A stretch of 34,153 bases of DNA. Origin: Fidelibacterota bacterium. Lineage in GTDB: Bacteria; Fidelibacterota; UBA8477; JABMPR01. Below, one piece after another: positions 1 through 9,334 of this stretch. The position numbers and the translations under genes are program-made. Numbering within the stretch: the first letter of the stretch is position 1; each line of letters begins with the position of its first letter. Under the pieces are notes generated by a model, which saw nothing but the letters and a program-made list of their open reading frames with translations, searched no databases and had not been told where the DNA came from. The stretch covers positions 1 through 34,153 of the forward strand of contig JAOZSM010000006.1 of the NCBI GenBank assembly GCA_029939675.1. The letters are read 5' to 3'.

Positions 1-1459
1 AATTAGGTCGCTCAAAATCAATGGGATTCTTATGGAAAAACAACTGCCATAGGTCTAGTAAGAGTTGCTTATTAGTAAAGTATTGAACTGATAGAAATAC
101 TAATTCAATGGTAACAAATAGTGAGAATAACTGAATAAATTGGTTTGAAATTATTATCATAATCAAATGGCCTAACACACTTGCTATTATAATAGAAAGC
201 CAGATACTACGGGTATCCCACAATTGTCGCAACAGACCGTAGTTAAGTGATTTTCTCGCATAGTAGGTGTTAAAATATAAAGATAGAGTAGACACAACCA
301 GCTCACCCATAATAATATAAAGGACGCCAAATTGAGCCATTATCAGGATGTTCGCGATCCGAATAACAATCTTAATTATATTTAACCTAAAAATCAAATC
401 GCTCCGTCCTTGCGAAATTGTTAATTGGATATTCAACAAGTGGATTGGATACAAAATTCCGATAATTGCTAGTATTTTGAGATAAGGAATAATTGACAGC
501 CATTTATCCGTTAGAAGAAGCTTGATAAATGGTTGTGCGCCAATATGTAGTGACAACATAATTGGTGCGACTAACACAAGTGATAGTGCTAAAAAGCTGC
601 TCATACCGAGTTTAATCTTCTGCTCTTTTCCTTGAACTTTCGCTAGAACGGGAAAGGCAACTCCTCCTATTGCTTGAGAAAATTGTTCCGATCCCATTTG
701 CTGGAATTGTTTAGCCTTAGTGTAGTAACCAACCTGGGCAGCGGGAAAGTATTTACCAATAATTAAGATATAGAGATTATCAGTAATTGTTGTAAGTATA
801 CTTGTAGCGAGCATCCACACTCCAAATGAAAGCATCTTCCTAAGCGAATCGAATGAAAACTCGAAGCGGGGAATCCATTTGACCACAATCCATAGTCCAA
901 CGACATTTAAAATATTCAGGCAAATGAATTGAATCACAATACTCCATACACCCAAACCAGATAAGGCAACATAAATTGCTATCCCTCCCGAAACGAGATT
1001 TGCAATGAGATTGACGATTGCTTTCTCTTTGAACTTAACCTCACGTCTGAGCTTAGAGTGTTGAATAACACCGAAGGCGTTGATAACAAAAATAAACGCC
1101 ATGATTCGGGTAAGTTCCAGGAGTTGGGGCTCTTCATAAAAAGCGGCTACAAATGGGGCTATTGACCAAACAACAACGTACATCAAGACACTGATAACTA
1201 GATTAGTAATAAATATCGTGTTTGCATCGATAAAACTAACTTCTTTTTTCTGGATATACGCAGAACCCAAACCTGCCTCAACGAAGACCTGGGCAATGGC
1301 AAAAATGACCATTATCATACCGATCAAGCCAAAATCTGCTGGTGTTAGAAGTCTGGCCAGGATGATAGTGACAATAAAACGAGTGACCTGAAGACCAAAT
1401 TTTTCAAATAGCTGCCAGATTACGCCATGTGTTGTCTGTCTCTGTAAAACCGTATTCAA
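1..1459 (-). CDS. MOP/Wzx-type polysaccharide flippase, partial (runs off left edge)
   Basis: Not in the ORF track because it is open at the edge. My reverse-strand translation from a TTG at 1459-1457 gives LNTVLQRQTTHGVIWQLFEKFGLQVTRFIVTIILARLLTPADFGLIGMIMVIFAIAQVFVEAGLGSAYIQKKEVS..., typical of WzxC-like lipopolysaccharide/polysaccharide exporters, with no stop to position 1. It starts one nt after the upstream aminotransferase stop. Confidence 0.85.
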   Translation of the reverse strand, partial: MNTVLQRQTTHGVIWQLFEKFGLQVTRFIVTIILARLLTPADFGLIGMIMVIFAIAQVFVEAGLGSAYIQKKEVSFIDANTIFITNLVISVLMYVVVWSIAPFVAAFYEEPQLLELTRIMAFIFVINAFGVIQHSKLRREVKFKEKAIVNLIANLVSGGIAIYVALSGLGVWSIVIQFICLNILNVVGLWIVVKWIPRFEFSFDSLRKMLSFGVWMLATSILTTITDNLYILIIGKYFPAAQVGYYTKAKQFQQMGSEQFSQAIGGVAFPVLAKVQGKEQKIKLGMSSFLALSLVLVAPIMLSLHIGAQPFIKLLLTDKWLSIIPYLKILAIIGILYPIHLLNIQLTISQGRSDLIFRLNIIKIVIRIANILIMAQFGVLYIIMGELVVSTLSLYFNTYYARKSLNYGLLRQLWDTRSIWLSIIIASVLGHLIMIIISNQFIQLFSLFVTIELVFLSVQYFTNKQLLLDLWQLFFHKNPIDFERPN

Positions 1460-1460
1460 T

Positions 1461-2585
1461 TTAGTGTGACCGATATTCCTTTATGAGATCAATGATACGC
1501 AGAACATCCTCAGGATCAAGCTCGGGGTAAATCGGTAAACAAATAACCTCTTTGCTGATCTTTTCTGCAGTTGGGACAGAAAGTTGACTTGCAGCTCCAA
1601 TCTCCTGATAAGCTGAATACTGACTGATAAGTGGATAAAAATATCGCCGAGCAATAATATCTTGTGTTTTCAGGTAGTGATATAATGAATCACGACTCTG
1701 GCCATAAATCGACTCTGATATGAAGATTGGATAGTAGCCATAGTTATAATTACTTAGTCCGGCTGGACTCGAAGCCAGGCGAATCCCAGCAATTTTTGAG
1801 AGCCCCGTGTGATAAAGTTCAGCAATTTCAGCTCGCCGATCAATGTTCGATTTATGATACTTAAGCTGTAGTAGACCTAAAGCCGCCTGCATCTCATTCA
1901 TTTTTGAGTTTATACCATGAGCTACCACTGATATTTCGTTCATAAAACCAAAATTTTTCAGTTGATCAATGTGTTGCTTAGTGGCAGCATCGTGACTAAT
2001 GATGGCTCCACCCTCCATCGTGTTATACACTTTTGTAGCATGAAAACTTAGAATAGACAGATCGCCATGATTTAGAATTGATTCACCATCCAGGCACACG
2101 CCAAAAGCATGTGCAGCATCGTAAATTACTCGCAATTTGTGTTTTTGAGCGATTTCTTGTATCCTGGAAACATTAGCCGGAAAACCATAGACATGTACAG
2201 GTAGAATCGCCGTGGTCCGGGGAGTAATGGCGGCCTCAATAAGATCGGGATCTAAATTCCCATAAATTGGGTCAACATCAACGAATACTGGTTTTAGATT
2301 GTTCCAAATAAGTGAGTTTGCAGTTGCCACAAATGTGTAAGGAGTGGTAATGACCTCCCCTTTAATATTTAGTGCCTGCAGGGCTGTTATAAGAGCCAGG
2401 GTTCCATTCGTAAACAATGATATATAATCGACGCCCAGGTAGTCTGCCATATCTACCTCCAGCTGCTTATGGTATTTGCCATTATTCGTCAGCCATTTGG
2501 TTTCCCAAATATCCTTTAAATAAGGTATAAATTCTTCAACTTCCGGTAGTGAAGGTTCAGTAACATAAATTTGTTTCTTTTTCAT
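1461..2585 (-). CDS. DegT/DnrJ/EryC1/StrS family sugar-nucleotide aminotransferase (VioA/FdtB-like)
   Basis: 374 aa; PLP-lysine region SFHATKVYNTMEGGAI and DAAHAFG motif; sits in a glycan cluster. Confidence 0.92.
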   Translation of the reverse strand: MKKKQIYVTEPSLPEVEEFIPYLKDIWETKWLTNNGKYHKQLEVDMADYLGVDYISLFTNGTLALITALQALNIKGEVITTPYTFVATANSLIWNNLKPVFVDVDPIYGNLDPDLIEAAITPRTTAILPVHVYGFPANVSRIQEIAQKHKLRVIYDAAHAFGVCLDGESILNHGDLSILSFHATKVYNTMEGGAIISHDAATKQHIDQLKNFGFMNEISVVAHGINSKMNEMQAALGLLQLKYHKSNIDRRAEIAELYHTGLSKIAGIRLASSPAGLSNYNYGYYPIFISESIYGQSRDSLYHYLKTQDIIARRYFYPLISQYSAYQEIGAASQLSVPTAEKISKEVICLPIYPELDPEDVLRIIDLIKEYRSH

Positions 2586-2644
2586 GTCTGTTCATCTCTC
2601 ATAGGGGCTACACTCATTTCGATTAACCAAATAGTGAGGTATAT

Positions 2645-3571
2645 TTATTCCACCGATAACACATCCCCGCTAGCGATCAGGGGGTGAGGTTGCTCATTGT
2701 ACAGATAATCCAGTCCAAACAGCCTGAGAATTTCAAGTGTTCTCTGGATTTGTTCTTTGCTGACATGTTCCTGCCATTCCAGCAAGGGTGATTTGCCCTG
2801 GTTTACGGCGCTACCATCTCTGGCAAGTGCCGATGGTCGATTAAATACTTTTTCACTAATCCGGGGAACTGGTTGCTGTAGAAAAGAAAATATTCGCTGC
2901 ACTTCACGACTACGATCTGCAATAATATCTTCATAGAAGGTAATGTGGGCATCACCAGGCTTGAGCAACTTCAAAGGGATGTAATTTTCTATGCACCAAT
3001 TCACAATATGGCCTTCAAAATCACCCGTAATTTTTTCAATTTCATTCACAAATGGAGCGAGGTGATCCTTAACCAGTTCATTTTGAGAGAGAAATACGTC
3101 TGTACTACTAGGCCAGTTAAGTTGCATCCTGGAATTGGCAACGGCGCAGGGGTGTCGCATTAAAAAAATAATGGGAACTTCAGGAAAATTTTTATGCAAC
3201 CAGGGTAACTGCAAATTAGCTCTAATTTCCTTGATAATTCTAGTACGGCTAAATACTCTGCGGTTCAGCCGATTCACCCACGCGTTTCGAACTTTTCCAT
3301 CCAATATTTTTTTGGCCGGGATTAAATATTTTGCTTCCTGATTATTTTGTCTCAAGTATTGATAAGGAGTCCAATGAGCAACTAATTTGTTTTTCCGGGT
3401 ATGAAAGGGTTCGAATATTACCCGATGAGAATTATCATGATTAAGAATATTCTCAACCCAAGTAGTGCCACTTCGACCACTTCCGGCAAGCAACAGACTG
3501 CCATGACTATCCCCACTATCAAAATACACCCACTTGGGGAATCTCTTGATACTAATCATAACATTGATCAA
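2645..3571 (-). CDS. Sulfotransferase family protein
   Basis: GSGRSGTTWVENIL matches the PAPS 5'-phosphosulfate-binding loop; IIFLMRHPCAVANSRM resembles the 3'-phosphate-binding region. The track start is TTG at 3571; an ATG at 3559 (MISIKRFPKW...) is an alternative. Confidence 0.85.
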   Translation of the reverse strand: MINVMISIKRFPKWVYFDSGDSHGSLLLAGSGRSGTTWVENILNHDNSHRVIFEPFHTRKNKLVAHWTPYQYLRQNNQEAKYLIPAKKILDGKVRNAWVNRLNRRVFSRTRIIKEIRANLQLPWLHKNFPEVPIIFLMRHPCAVANSRMQLNWPSSTDVFLSQNELVKDHLAPFVNEIEKITGDFEGHIVNWCIENYIPLKLLKPGDAHITFYEDIIADRSREVQRIFSFLQQPVPRISEKVFNRPSALARDGSAVNQGKSPLLEWQEHVSKEQIQRTLEILRLFGLDYLYNEQPHPLIASGDVLSVE

Positions 3572-3731
3572 TCATGACGATCCCGCAAAAAGTGCCTCTC
3601 GCAGAGAACGCAAAGGCGCAAAGTGTTGATAATTAAGAACACAGCTCGTGTTCGCATAAATAGCTATATTTATTAATGTTAGGGTGATATTCATGTTTTG
3701 TCATATACTCTTTGCTAAGCCGTCAATCATT
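3570..3731. mobile_element. MITE-like element, copy A
   Basis: Imperfect terminal inverted repeat TGACGNNNNNGCAAAAAGT (left, ~3575-3593) versus the complement of ACTCTTTGCTAAGCCGTCA (right, ~3707-3725). Left 32 nt (3575-3606) match copy B (14254-14285) at 29/32 positions, and the interior aligns with copy B. No transposase. Confidence 0.6.
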
Positions 3732-3740
3732 TAACTTTAT

Positions 3741-4634
3741 TCAGGATGTTCTTAGAGGTGTTTGAATACCTCGAATAAATCCAAGAAACGTGTAATAGAT
3801 TGCCGATAATGAATACCTCCTGGCCACTATCTCTTTAACCAGTATTCCACTTAAATAGATAAGCGTGAAAGGAATGTATTTCTTCCGGCCATGTTTGCGG
3901 AAAAAGTAGATTGTGTTATGAGTCCGGCAGTTCATGCCTCTTGATGGGTTAGATGGTCGCACACCTCCAGTAGGAATTCTTAAATGCAACATACGTGGCT
4001 TAGGATTGTACTGAACAGAGTATCCATGATTCAGAATTGTATATCCGAAATCGCTATCTTCCATTACAGCTGTACCTATAAAATTGGTGTCAAATCCACC
4101 AACCTTTTTATAAATATCTGTTCGAACACAAAAATTACCACCTGGAACCCATTCACATGGTCCGCTATTATCAGTATCAAAATTCTTTAGAGTCTTACCA
4201 TATCGAGTAACGACCCCACCTACCAGACTGATACGCTCTTTAAAAATATTTGATCCCTCTTCAATGACCCGGCCACCAACCAGAACAAGAGCATCGTCTG
4301 CGCTTATAAATATTTCTTGATAGGCTTCAATTAAATCGGGATCAGGAATACAGTCATCATCCAGGAAAATGGCATAATCAGTCGTTACCGCTTGCATACC
4401 GACATTCCGGGCATTGGGCAAACCAGGAGTATCAATATGGATGTACTGATATAAAAATGCTGAAGATTGGAACTCTTGCAAAGCCTCCACCGGTGATTCC
4501 GATTGATCAACAATGATTACTGGAAAGCCGGATTTTGTCTGATGCGCTAAAGCCTCAAGCGTATTAAGGGTTATTAGCCCCCGATTATACGTTGGAATAA
4601 CAATACTGAACGTTTGTGGATTTGAGGTTTTCAT
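3741..4634 (-). CDS. Glycosyltransferase family 2
   Basis: N-terminal SIVIPTYNRG, DYAIFLDDDCIPDPD (DxD motif), GPCEWVPGGNFCVRTDIYKKVGGFD. Confidence 0.92.
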   Translation of the reverse strand: MKTSNPQTFSIVIPTYNRGLITLNTLEALAHQTKSGFPVIIVDQSESPVEALQEFQSSAFLYQYIHIDTPGLPNARNVGMQAVTTDYAIFLDDDCIPDPDLIEAYQEIFISADDALVLVGGRVIEEGSNIFKERISLVGGVVTRYGKTLKNFDTDNSGPCEWVPGGNFCVRTDIYKKVGGFDTNFIGTAVMEDSDFGYTILNHGYSVQYNPKPRMLHLRIPTGGVRPSNPSRGMNCRTHNTIYFFRKHGRKKYIPFTLIYLSGILVKEIVARRYSLSAIYYTFLGFIRGIQTPLRTS

Positions 4635-4662
4635 TGCAGCACCTGGGTTAGCATATCAAATC

Positions 4663-5523
4663 CTACTTTGCTGTTTTCAATGAGTTTTTTGCAATCTTTT
4701 TGAAAATTTGGATATTAGCAAAGAAAAAGATCAACTGACTTGGGATTATCGTCGGCCAATGATACCACCTGGTGTGCTTTGAATATACTTTAAACAATCC
4801 TTCCAGTTTTCGACGAAATTTGCTAAATCCGAATTCACCACCCAAAGAGGCGGAAACCTTATGAAATATTTTACTTTGGGGGCAAAACATTAATTTATAG
4901 CCTGCCTTGCGACAGCGTAGTGAAAGGTCAACATCTTCTCCGTACATTTTAAATGCAGGATGAAAACCTGCCAATTCAGTAGCCACTTTGGTTGGCATCA
5001 TCATGCAACAGCCAGTGATGTAGTCAGTGCTGACAAGCTCCGGAGAAACCTCAGAAACTTGATCCCGGATATGCTTGTGAACGATGATCCCGGTCCAGAG
5101 GTTAACACTCCCCCCACCATACCAAACCCGTTCGGGGTCTGAGGCATAACACATCATGGGTGCAACCATACCAACCCGTTCAGATCGATCAAAACTGGCC
5201 AATAGTGGTTCAATAAAATCCGGTTCAACTGTAGTATCATTGTTCAGAAAAATCACATATTCAAAACCCTGCGTATCAGCCCACTTAAGTCCAGCATTGT
5301 TGCCACCACCAAAGAACAGATTAGTGGATAACTCCAGCACAAATATGTGAGGAAAGGCCTGTTTGATCTTTGCAACAGAATCATCATCAGAGCCATTGTC
5401 AATCACAACAACTTCAGCATGGGCATAGGTCAGGTTTTGCAGTGAATCCAGACATTCCAGGGTATCATCTGCCCCATTCCAGTTTAGCACCAGGATACAG
5501 ATCCGGGGACTATTCATCCTCAA
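4663..5523 (-). CDS. Glycosyltransferase family 2 (rhamnosyltransferase-like)
   Basis: CILVLNWNGADDTLECLDSL, VVIDNGSDD, FLNNDTTVEPDF, GEDVDLSLRCRKAGYKL motifs typical of GT2 WbbL/RfbF-like enzymes. Confidence 0.92.
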   Translation of the reverse strand: MRMNSPRICILVLNWNGADDTLECLDSLQNLTYAHAEVVVIDNGSDDDSVAKIKQAFPHIFVLELSTNLFFGGGNNAGLKWADTQGFEYVIFLNNDTTVEPDFIEPLLASFDRSERVGMVAPMMCYASDPERVWYGGGSVNLWTGIIVHKHIRDQVSEVSPELVSTDYITGCCMMMPTKVATELAGFHPAFKMYGEDVDLSLRCRKAGYKLMFCPQSKIFHKVSASLGGEFGFSKFRRKLEGLFKVYSKHTRWYHWPTIIPSQLIFFFANIQIFKKIAKNSLKTAK

Positions 5524-6634
5524 GCGCCCTGGCTATGTGAGAGCAAAATGTGCTGATAGAGTATTTTGATTTTTGGGCTTTGACATGAGTAACCATGACA
5601 TCACGATCATCACTTTGAAAGAATTTCAGAATTAAATCAGCCAAGGCATCCGGATTTTCCGGCTCAGCCAGATAGCCTGTTTTTCCATCTTCTATGTATT
5701 CACCCAAGCCCCCTACCCGAGTTGCGATGACCGGTCGATCCATCTGGAAGGCAATACCAATGATACCGCTTTGCGTAGCCGAACGGTAGGGTAGAACCAA
5801 AACATCGCAGGCGGCAAAATATAAAGGGAGCTTTTCATCAGGGACAAATTCATTCCGGTAGTGAACCTGAGATCCTACACCGGTTGATTGAATCAAATCT
5901 TTGTATTTTTGTTCATTTTCATAGGCTTCACCAAGAATGTATGCTTTGTAATCAGGTAGTCTGTTTTGCAGCAATCCCAAAGCCTTGATCAGAATATCTA
6001 ATCCTTTATAGGGTCGGATCAATCCAAAGAAAAGCATAACCGGCTGATCAGACAATTTCAATATTGCTCTGGCTTCTGCCTTTGAATAGCGAGATTTGTA
6101 ATTCTCATATAGTGGATGAATCAAAGTTGTTACGGGGAGCTCAGGGCGAAAACGATGAACATCCTGCGTGACGTACTTGGATAAGGTGAATATGTGATTT
6201 GCATTGGCAAGTACCCGGCGCGCTGCCCAGGAATCAATAAAAGACTCTTCGTGGGGAATCAGATTATCGATAAATACGCTAACCTTAATCCCAACACGAC
6301 TCAACCTGGCACTGATTGTATTGATCATTAACGCAAAGTAGGGGTTCCAATACCGGAAGATCACCGCATCTGGATTAAACTTTTTGATCCGTTCCGCTGC
6401 CTTGAACCAACTAAAGGGATTTAATGAATCAACAATGCGTTCTGAAGGAAAATCTGAAGCCTGGCTCCCTTCCTTAAACTCTGTTTTACCTGGAAACAAC
6501 AGTTTGGGATACTGCCTCGAGTAGTTGATGAATTGAACAGTGTGCTCTTGACCAAGTTCACGGAAGATCAGGGCACTCAAATCTGAAAGTCCACCCCGGT
6601 AAGGTGGACCCACACTAATAAAAGAAATTCGCAT
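5510..6634 (-). CDS. Glycosyltransferase family 4 / group 1
   Basis: MRISFISVGPPYRGGLSDL N-terminus, MLFFGLIRPYKGLDILIKAL, and C-terminal RSATQSGIIGIAFQMDRPVIATRVGGLGEYIEDGKTGYLAEPENP. Overlaps the downstream GT2 by 14 nt. Confidence 0.92.
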   Translation of the reverse strand: MRISFISVGPPYRGGLSDLSALIFRELGQEHTVQFINYSRQYPKLLFPGKTEFKEGSQASDFPSERIVDSLNPFSWFKAAERIKKFNPDAVIFRYWNPYFALMINTISARLSRVGIKVSVFIDNLIPHEESFIDSWAARRVLANANHIFTLSKYVTQDVHRFRPELPVTTLIHPLYENYKSRYSKAEARAILKLSDQPVMLFFGLIRPYKGLDILIKALGLLQNRLPDYKAYILGEAYENEQKYKDLIQSTGVGSQVHYRNEFVPDEKLPLYFAACDVLVLPYRSATQSGIIGIAFQMDRPVIATRVGGLGEYIEDGKTGYLAEPENPDALADLILKFFQSDDRDVMVTHVKAQKSKYSISTFCSHIARALEDE

Positions 6635-6650
6635 AGCTACTTAATGGGGA

Positions 6651-7619
6651 TCAATCATCCTCACGGATGACAGGCTTCTCCTTATGCAGTGAACTGGTGA
6701 TCAATTCACCTAAAAGCCCCATGGACACAAACTGACCACCCATGATCGAGAGGAGGATACCCAGGTAGAAGATGGGCCGATTGCCGATCCATTTACCTGC
6801 TTCAAAAAAGTATTGGAGCAGCCACTGAAATGATAAGAATCCCAGAATTCCGAAGCCTATCAATAATAAAAACATACCGGCAAGCCCAAAAAAGTGCATT
6901 GGTTTGCGCATATATTTTCCAAGGAAAAGAACAGTAAATAGATCGAGGTAGCCGGTAAATAGACGCTTGAACCCGTATTTTGACTCACCATATTTTCGAG
7001 CATGGTGTTGGACTACTTTCTCAGTGCAGTTGAAGCCTTTCTGTTTGGCTAAAACCGGGATATAGCGATGCATTTCTCCGTAGAGTTCGATGTTTTTTAT
7101 TACTTTGCGGGTATAAGCCTTCAGCCCGCAATTAAAATCATGGATGGGTATCCCGGAAAGTTTGGAGACTGTAAAATTATATAATTTAGAGGGTAGTCTC
7201 TTACTGATAGGATCATGGCGGACCTGTTTCCAGCCGCTGACCATATCCCAGCCCTCTTCCAAAACACCGATAAGGGGTAGAATCTCTTGTGGATCATCCT
7301 GGAGATCTGCGTCCATCGTGATCACGTAATGACCCTCAGCAGCCTTAAAACCAGCATTCAATGCTGCGGCTTTTCCATAGTTTCGTTGAAAGCTAATGAC
7401 TTTCACTCGTTTATCAGATGTAGCAATTTCACGAATAAGTTCAAGCGATCTGTCCGTCGAACCATCATCGATAAAAATAATCTCAAACTGGTGTTTGGAA
7501 GGTTCCAGGGCCTGTTTGATCTGTGAAAGGAGCTCTACCAGTGATTCATCCTCATTAAGAAGTGGGATCACAAGACTAATTAGACTCAATTGATTCTCCC
7601 TATACCGTAACGAATCCAA
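6651..7619 (-). CDS. Polyprenyl-phosphate glycosyltransferase (DPM1/GtrB-like GT2 with two C-terminal TM segments)
   Basis: SLVIPLLNEDESL, IFIDDGSTDRSL, VITMDADLQDDPQEI, DFNCGLKAY, plus two hydrophobic C-terminal segments. Confidence 0.92.
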   Translation of the reverse strand: MDSLRYRENQLSLISLVIPLLNEDESLVELLSQIKQALEPSKHQFEIIFIDDGSTDRSLELIREIATSDKRVKVISFQRNYGKAAALNAGFKAAEGHYVITMDADLQDDPQEILPLIGVLEEGWDMVSGWKQVRHDPISKRLPSKLYNFTVSKLSGIPIHDFNCGLKAYTRKVIKNIELYGEMHRYIPVLAKQKGFNCTEKVVQHHARKYGESKYGFKRLFTGYLDLFTVLFLGKYMRKPMHFFGLAGMFLLLIGFGILGFLSFQWLLQYFFEAGKWIGNRPIFYLGILLSIMGGQFVSMGLLGELITSSLHKEKPVIREDD

Positions 7620-7770
7620 CAGACAACCACGAATCTATCTATGTACTTTGTGACAATCTGAAATTCAATATTTTTTATAAATACCATTGTACTCATTACC
7701 ATCTTTGTTATATAATTCCATGTCTCAATCTCATATCAAGCTTTATCTGTGGAGTTATCTCTCATAACAT

Positions 7771-9318
7771 TTACCGTAATTTCCCTGCACGCATATAGTA
7801 AATATAAGCTTCATTTGACTTTCCAAGATACTCCAAAACATCGCCCATGTGCATTAAAACCTCAGGGTTGTCCGGATTGATATTCAGTGAACGGTCAATG
7901 AATTCCCGGGCTAGTTGGACGTGACCCAATTTGAAATAGATCCAGCCTGCAGTATCCAGATAGGGTGCATTATCAGGATTAAGGATCAGAGCTCGCTCTA
8001 CAAACTCTGCTGCATACCGAAGGGTATCTTCACTAACCTCACCTTCGGCTAGTAAGTAGGCATAATTGTTAAGAGCCAGATCATCATCAGGATTAAGCTC
8101 AATTAAACGTAGATATGTCTGTAATACCCCTTCCCGGTCATCCAATAGATCCAGAGTTGCAGCAATCATATGCAGAGTCTGAGCATCTTCAGGTCGAATC
8201 TTTAAGGCAGTATTCAAAGCATCAAGGGCTTGTTGAATATGCGTTGAGTCCCTTGATTTAACCGAAATATCCTGCAGAATACTACCCATGAGGCGGTGGA
8301 GAAAAAAATCATCCGGGAAGGCCGGAAGATAACTCTCCAATACCGTACCGGCTTGCGCCACATCGTCTACATCCAAATAGGTCCAAACCAACATGGATAC
8401 TGCATTAGATAGTTCCGGGTTAATCTCCAGGATATCCTTGATCATACTGCGAGCATTACTGGATTCTCCGGCGTCTATGAGAAGTTGACTGAGTTTGAGT
8501 TTTAGCTCCCAGGACTCAGGATACTCATCCACAACCGCGGTGAGATAATCAACGGCAGCCATTTCTCCATGCATCACCTTAACTAAATCCGTCTTCATAC
8601 TCTGGAGATCCATGGAATAGGGGGCCACCTCGATCAGTGAATCCATCAAAGCCTCAGCATCGAAAAAGCGATTCATACCTAGAAATAATCTTATTTGGCG
8701 ACCAACCAGGTCAGTCTCAGTAGGCCTGCGTTTGATGAGCTTATCGTAAAGATCGGTGATACGGATGTAATCATTGGCATTCAGATAAATGGTCTCTGCT
8801 CGTTGCAGGGCTGCAACACGATCTGTATCCAGCTCCCACAAGCGGATCAACAACTCAGCTTCGCGAATAGTATCACCCAGAGCGTGAAAGATCTGTGCAG
8901 ATTGTAAGATGGCATAATCGTTATTGTGATCCATGTCCAGAATACGATCGAAATAGCTCAGGGCCAATTTATGTTCAAGTTCTGATTGGGCAATTTCTCC
9001 CAACAGTTCCAGCGATTCCATATTGCGGGGCTCTATGGCAATGACTTTCAACAGGGCGTTCTTTGCGGCTGTTCTCCGATCAACTTGAAGAAACAACCTG
9101 GCCAGGGAAAAATGAATATCTACTGCACCTGGATCAAATTTAATAGCTCGCTCATAGGCAATGATGGCTTGCTCATATTTTCCGCTTGATTCCAGGTCCA
9201 TTCCATCCATAAAAGCATCAATGGCACGCGTATCATAGGTTCGAACAGGTGTTTCAGCACATAAGGGAACCCCACCAGTAACAACTAATAGAGTAACTAT
9301 GAATATGAACCTAACCAT
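7771..9318 (-). CDS. Exported tetratricopeptide repeat protein
   Basis: Many TPR units (for example YEQAIIAYERAIKFDPGAVDIHFSLARLFLQ). The track start at 9390 overlaps the upstream gene; the internal Met at 9318 (MVRFIFIVTLLVVTGGVPLCA, signal peptide) is more plausible. Confidence 0.85.
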   Translation of the reverse strand: MVRFIFIVTLLVVTGGVPLCAETPVRTYDTRAIDAFMDGMDLESSGKYEQAIIAYERAIKFDPGAVDIHFSLARLFLQVDRRTAAKNALLKVIAIEPRNMESLELLGEIAQSELEHKLALSYFDRILDMDHNNDYAILQSAQIFHALGDTIREAELLIRLWELDTDRVAALQRAETIYLNANDYIRITDLYDKLIKRRPTETDLVGRQIRLFLGMNRFFDAEALMDSLIEVAPYSMDLQSMKTDLVKVMHGEMAAVDYLTAVVDEYPESWELKLKLSQLLIDAGESSNARSMIKDILEINPELSNAVSMLVWTYLDVDDVAQAGTVLESYLPAFPDDFFLHRLMGSILQDISVKSRDSTHIQQALDALNTALKIRPEDAQTLHMIAATLDLLDDREGVLQTYLRLIELNPDDDLALNNYAYLLAEGEVSEDTLRYAAEFVERALILNPDNAPYLDTAGWIYFKLGHVQLAREFIDRSLNINPDNPEVLMHMGDVLEYLGKSNEAYIYYMRAGKLR

Positions 9319-9334
9319 TATGCACAGCAGTTTG

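Noticed and set aside
3601-3620. CRISPR-like array from the short periodic GCAGAG/GCAAAG units
   Set aside because: Units are 7-9 nt, degenerate and without spacers; no cas genes in the window.
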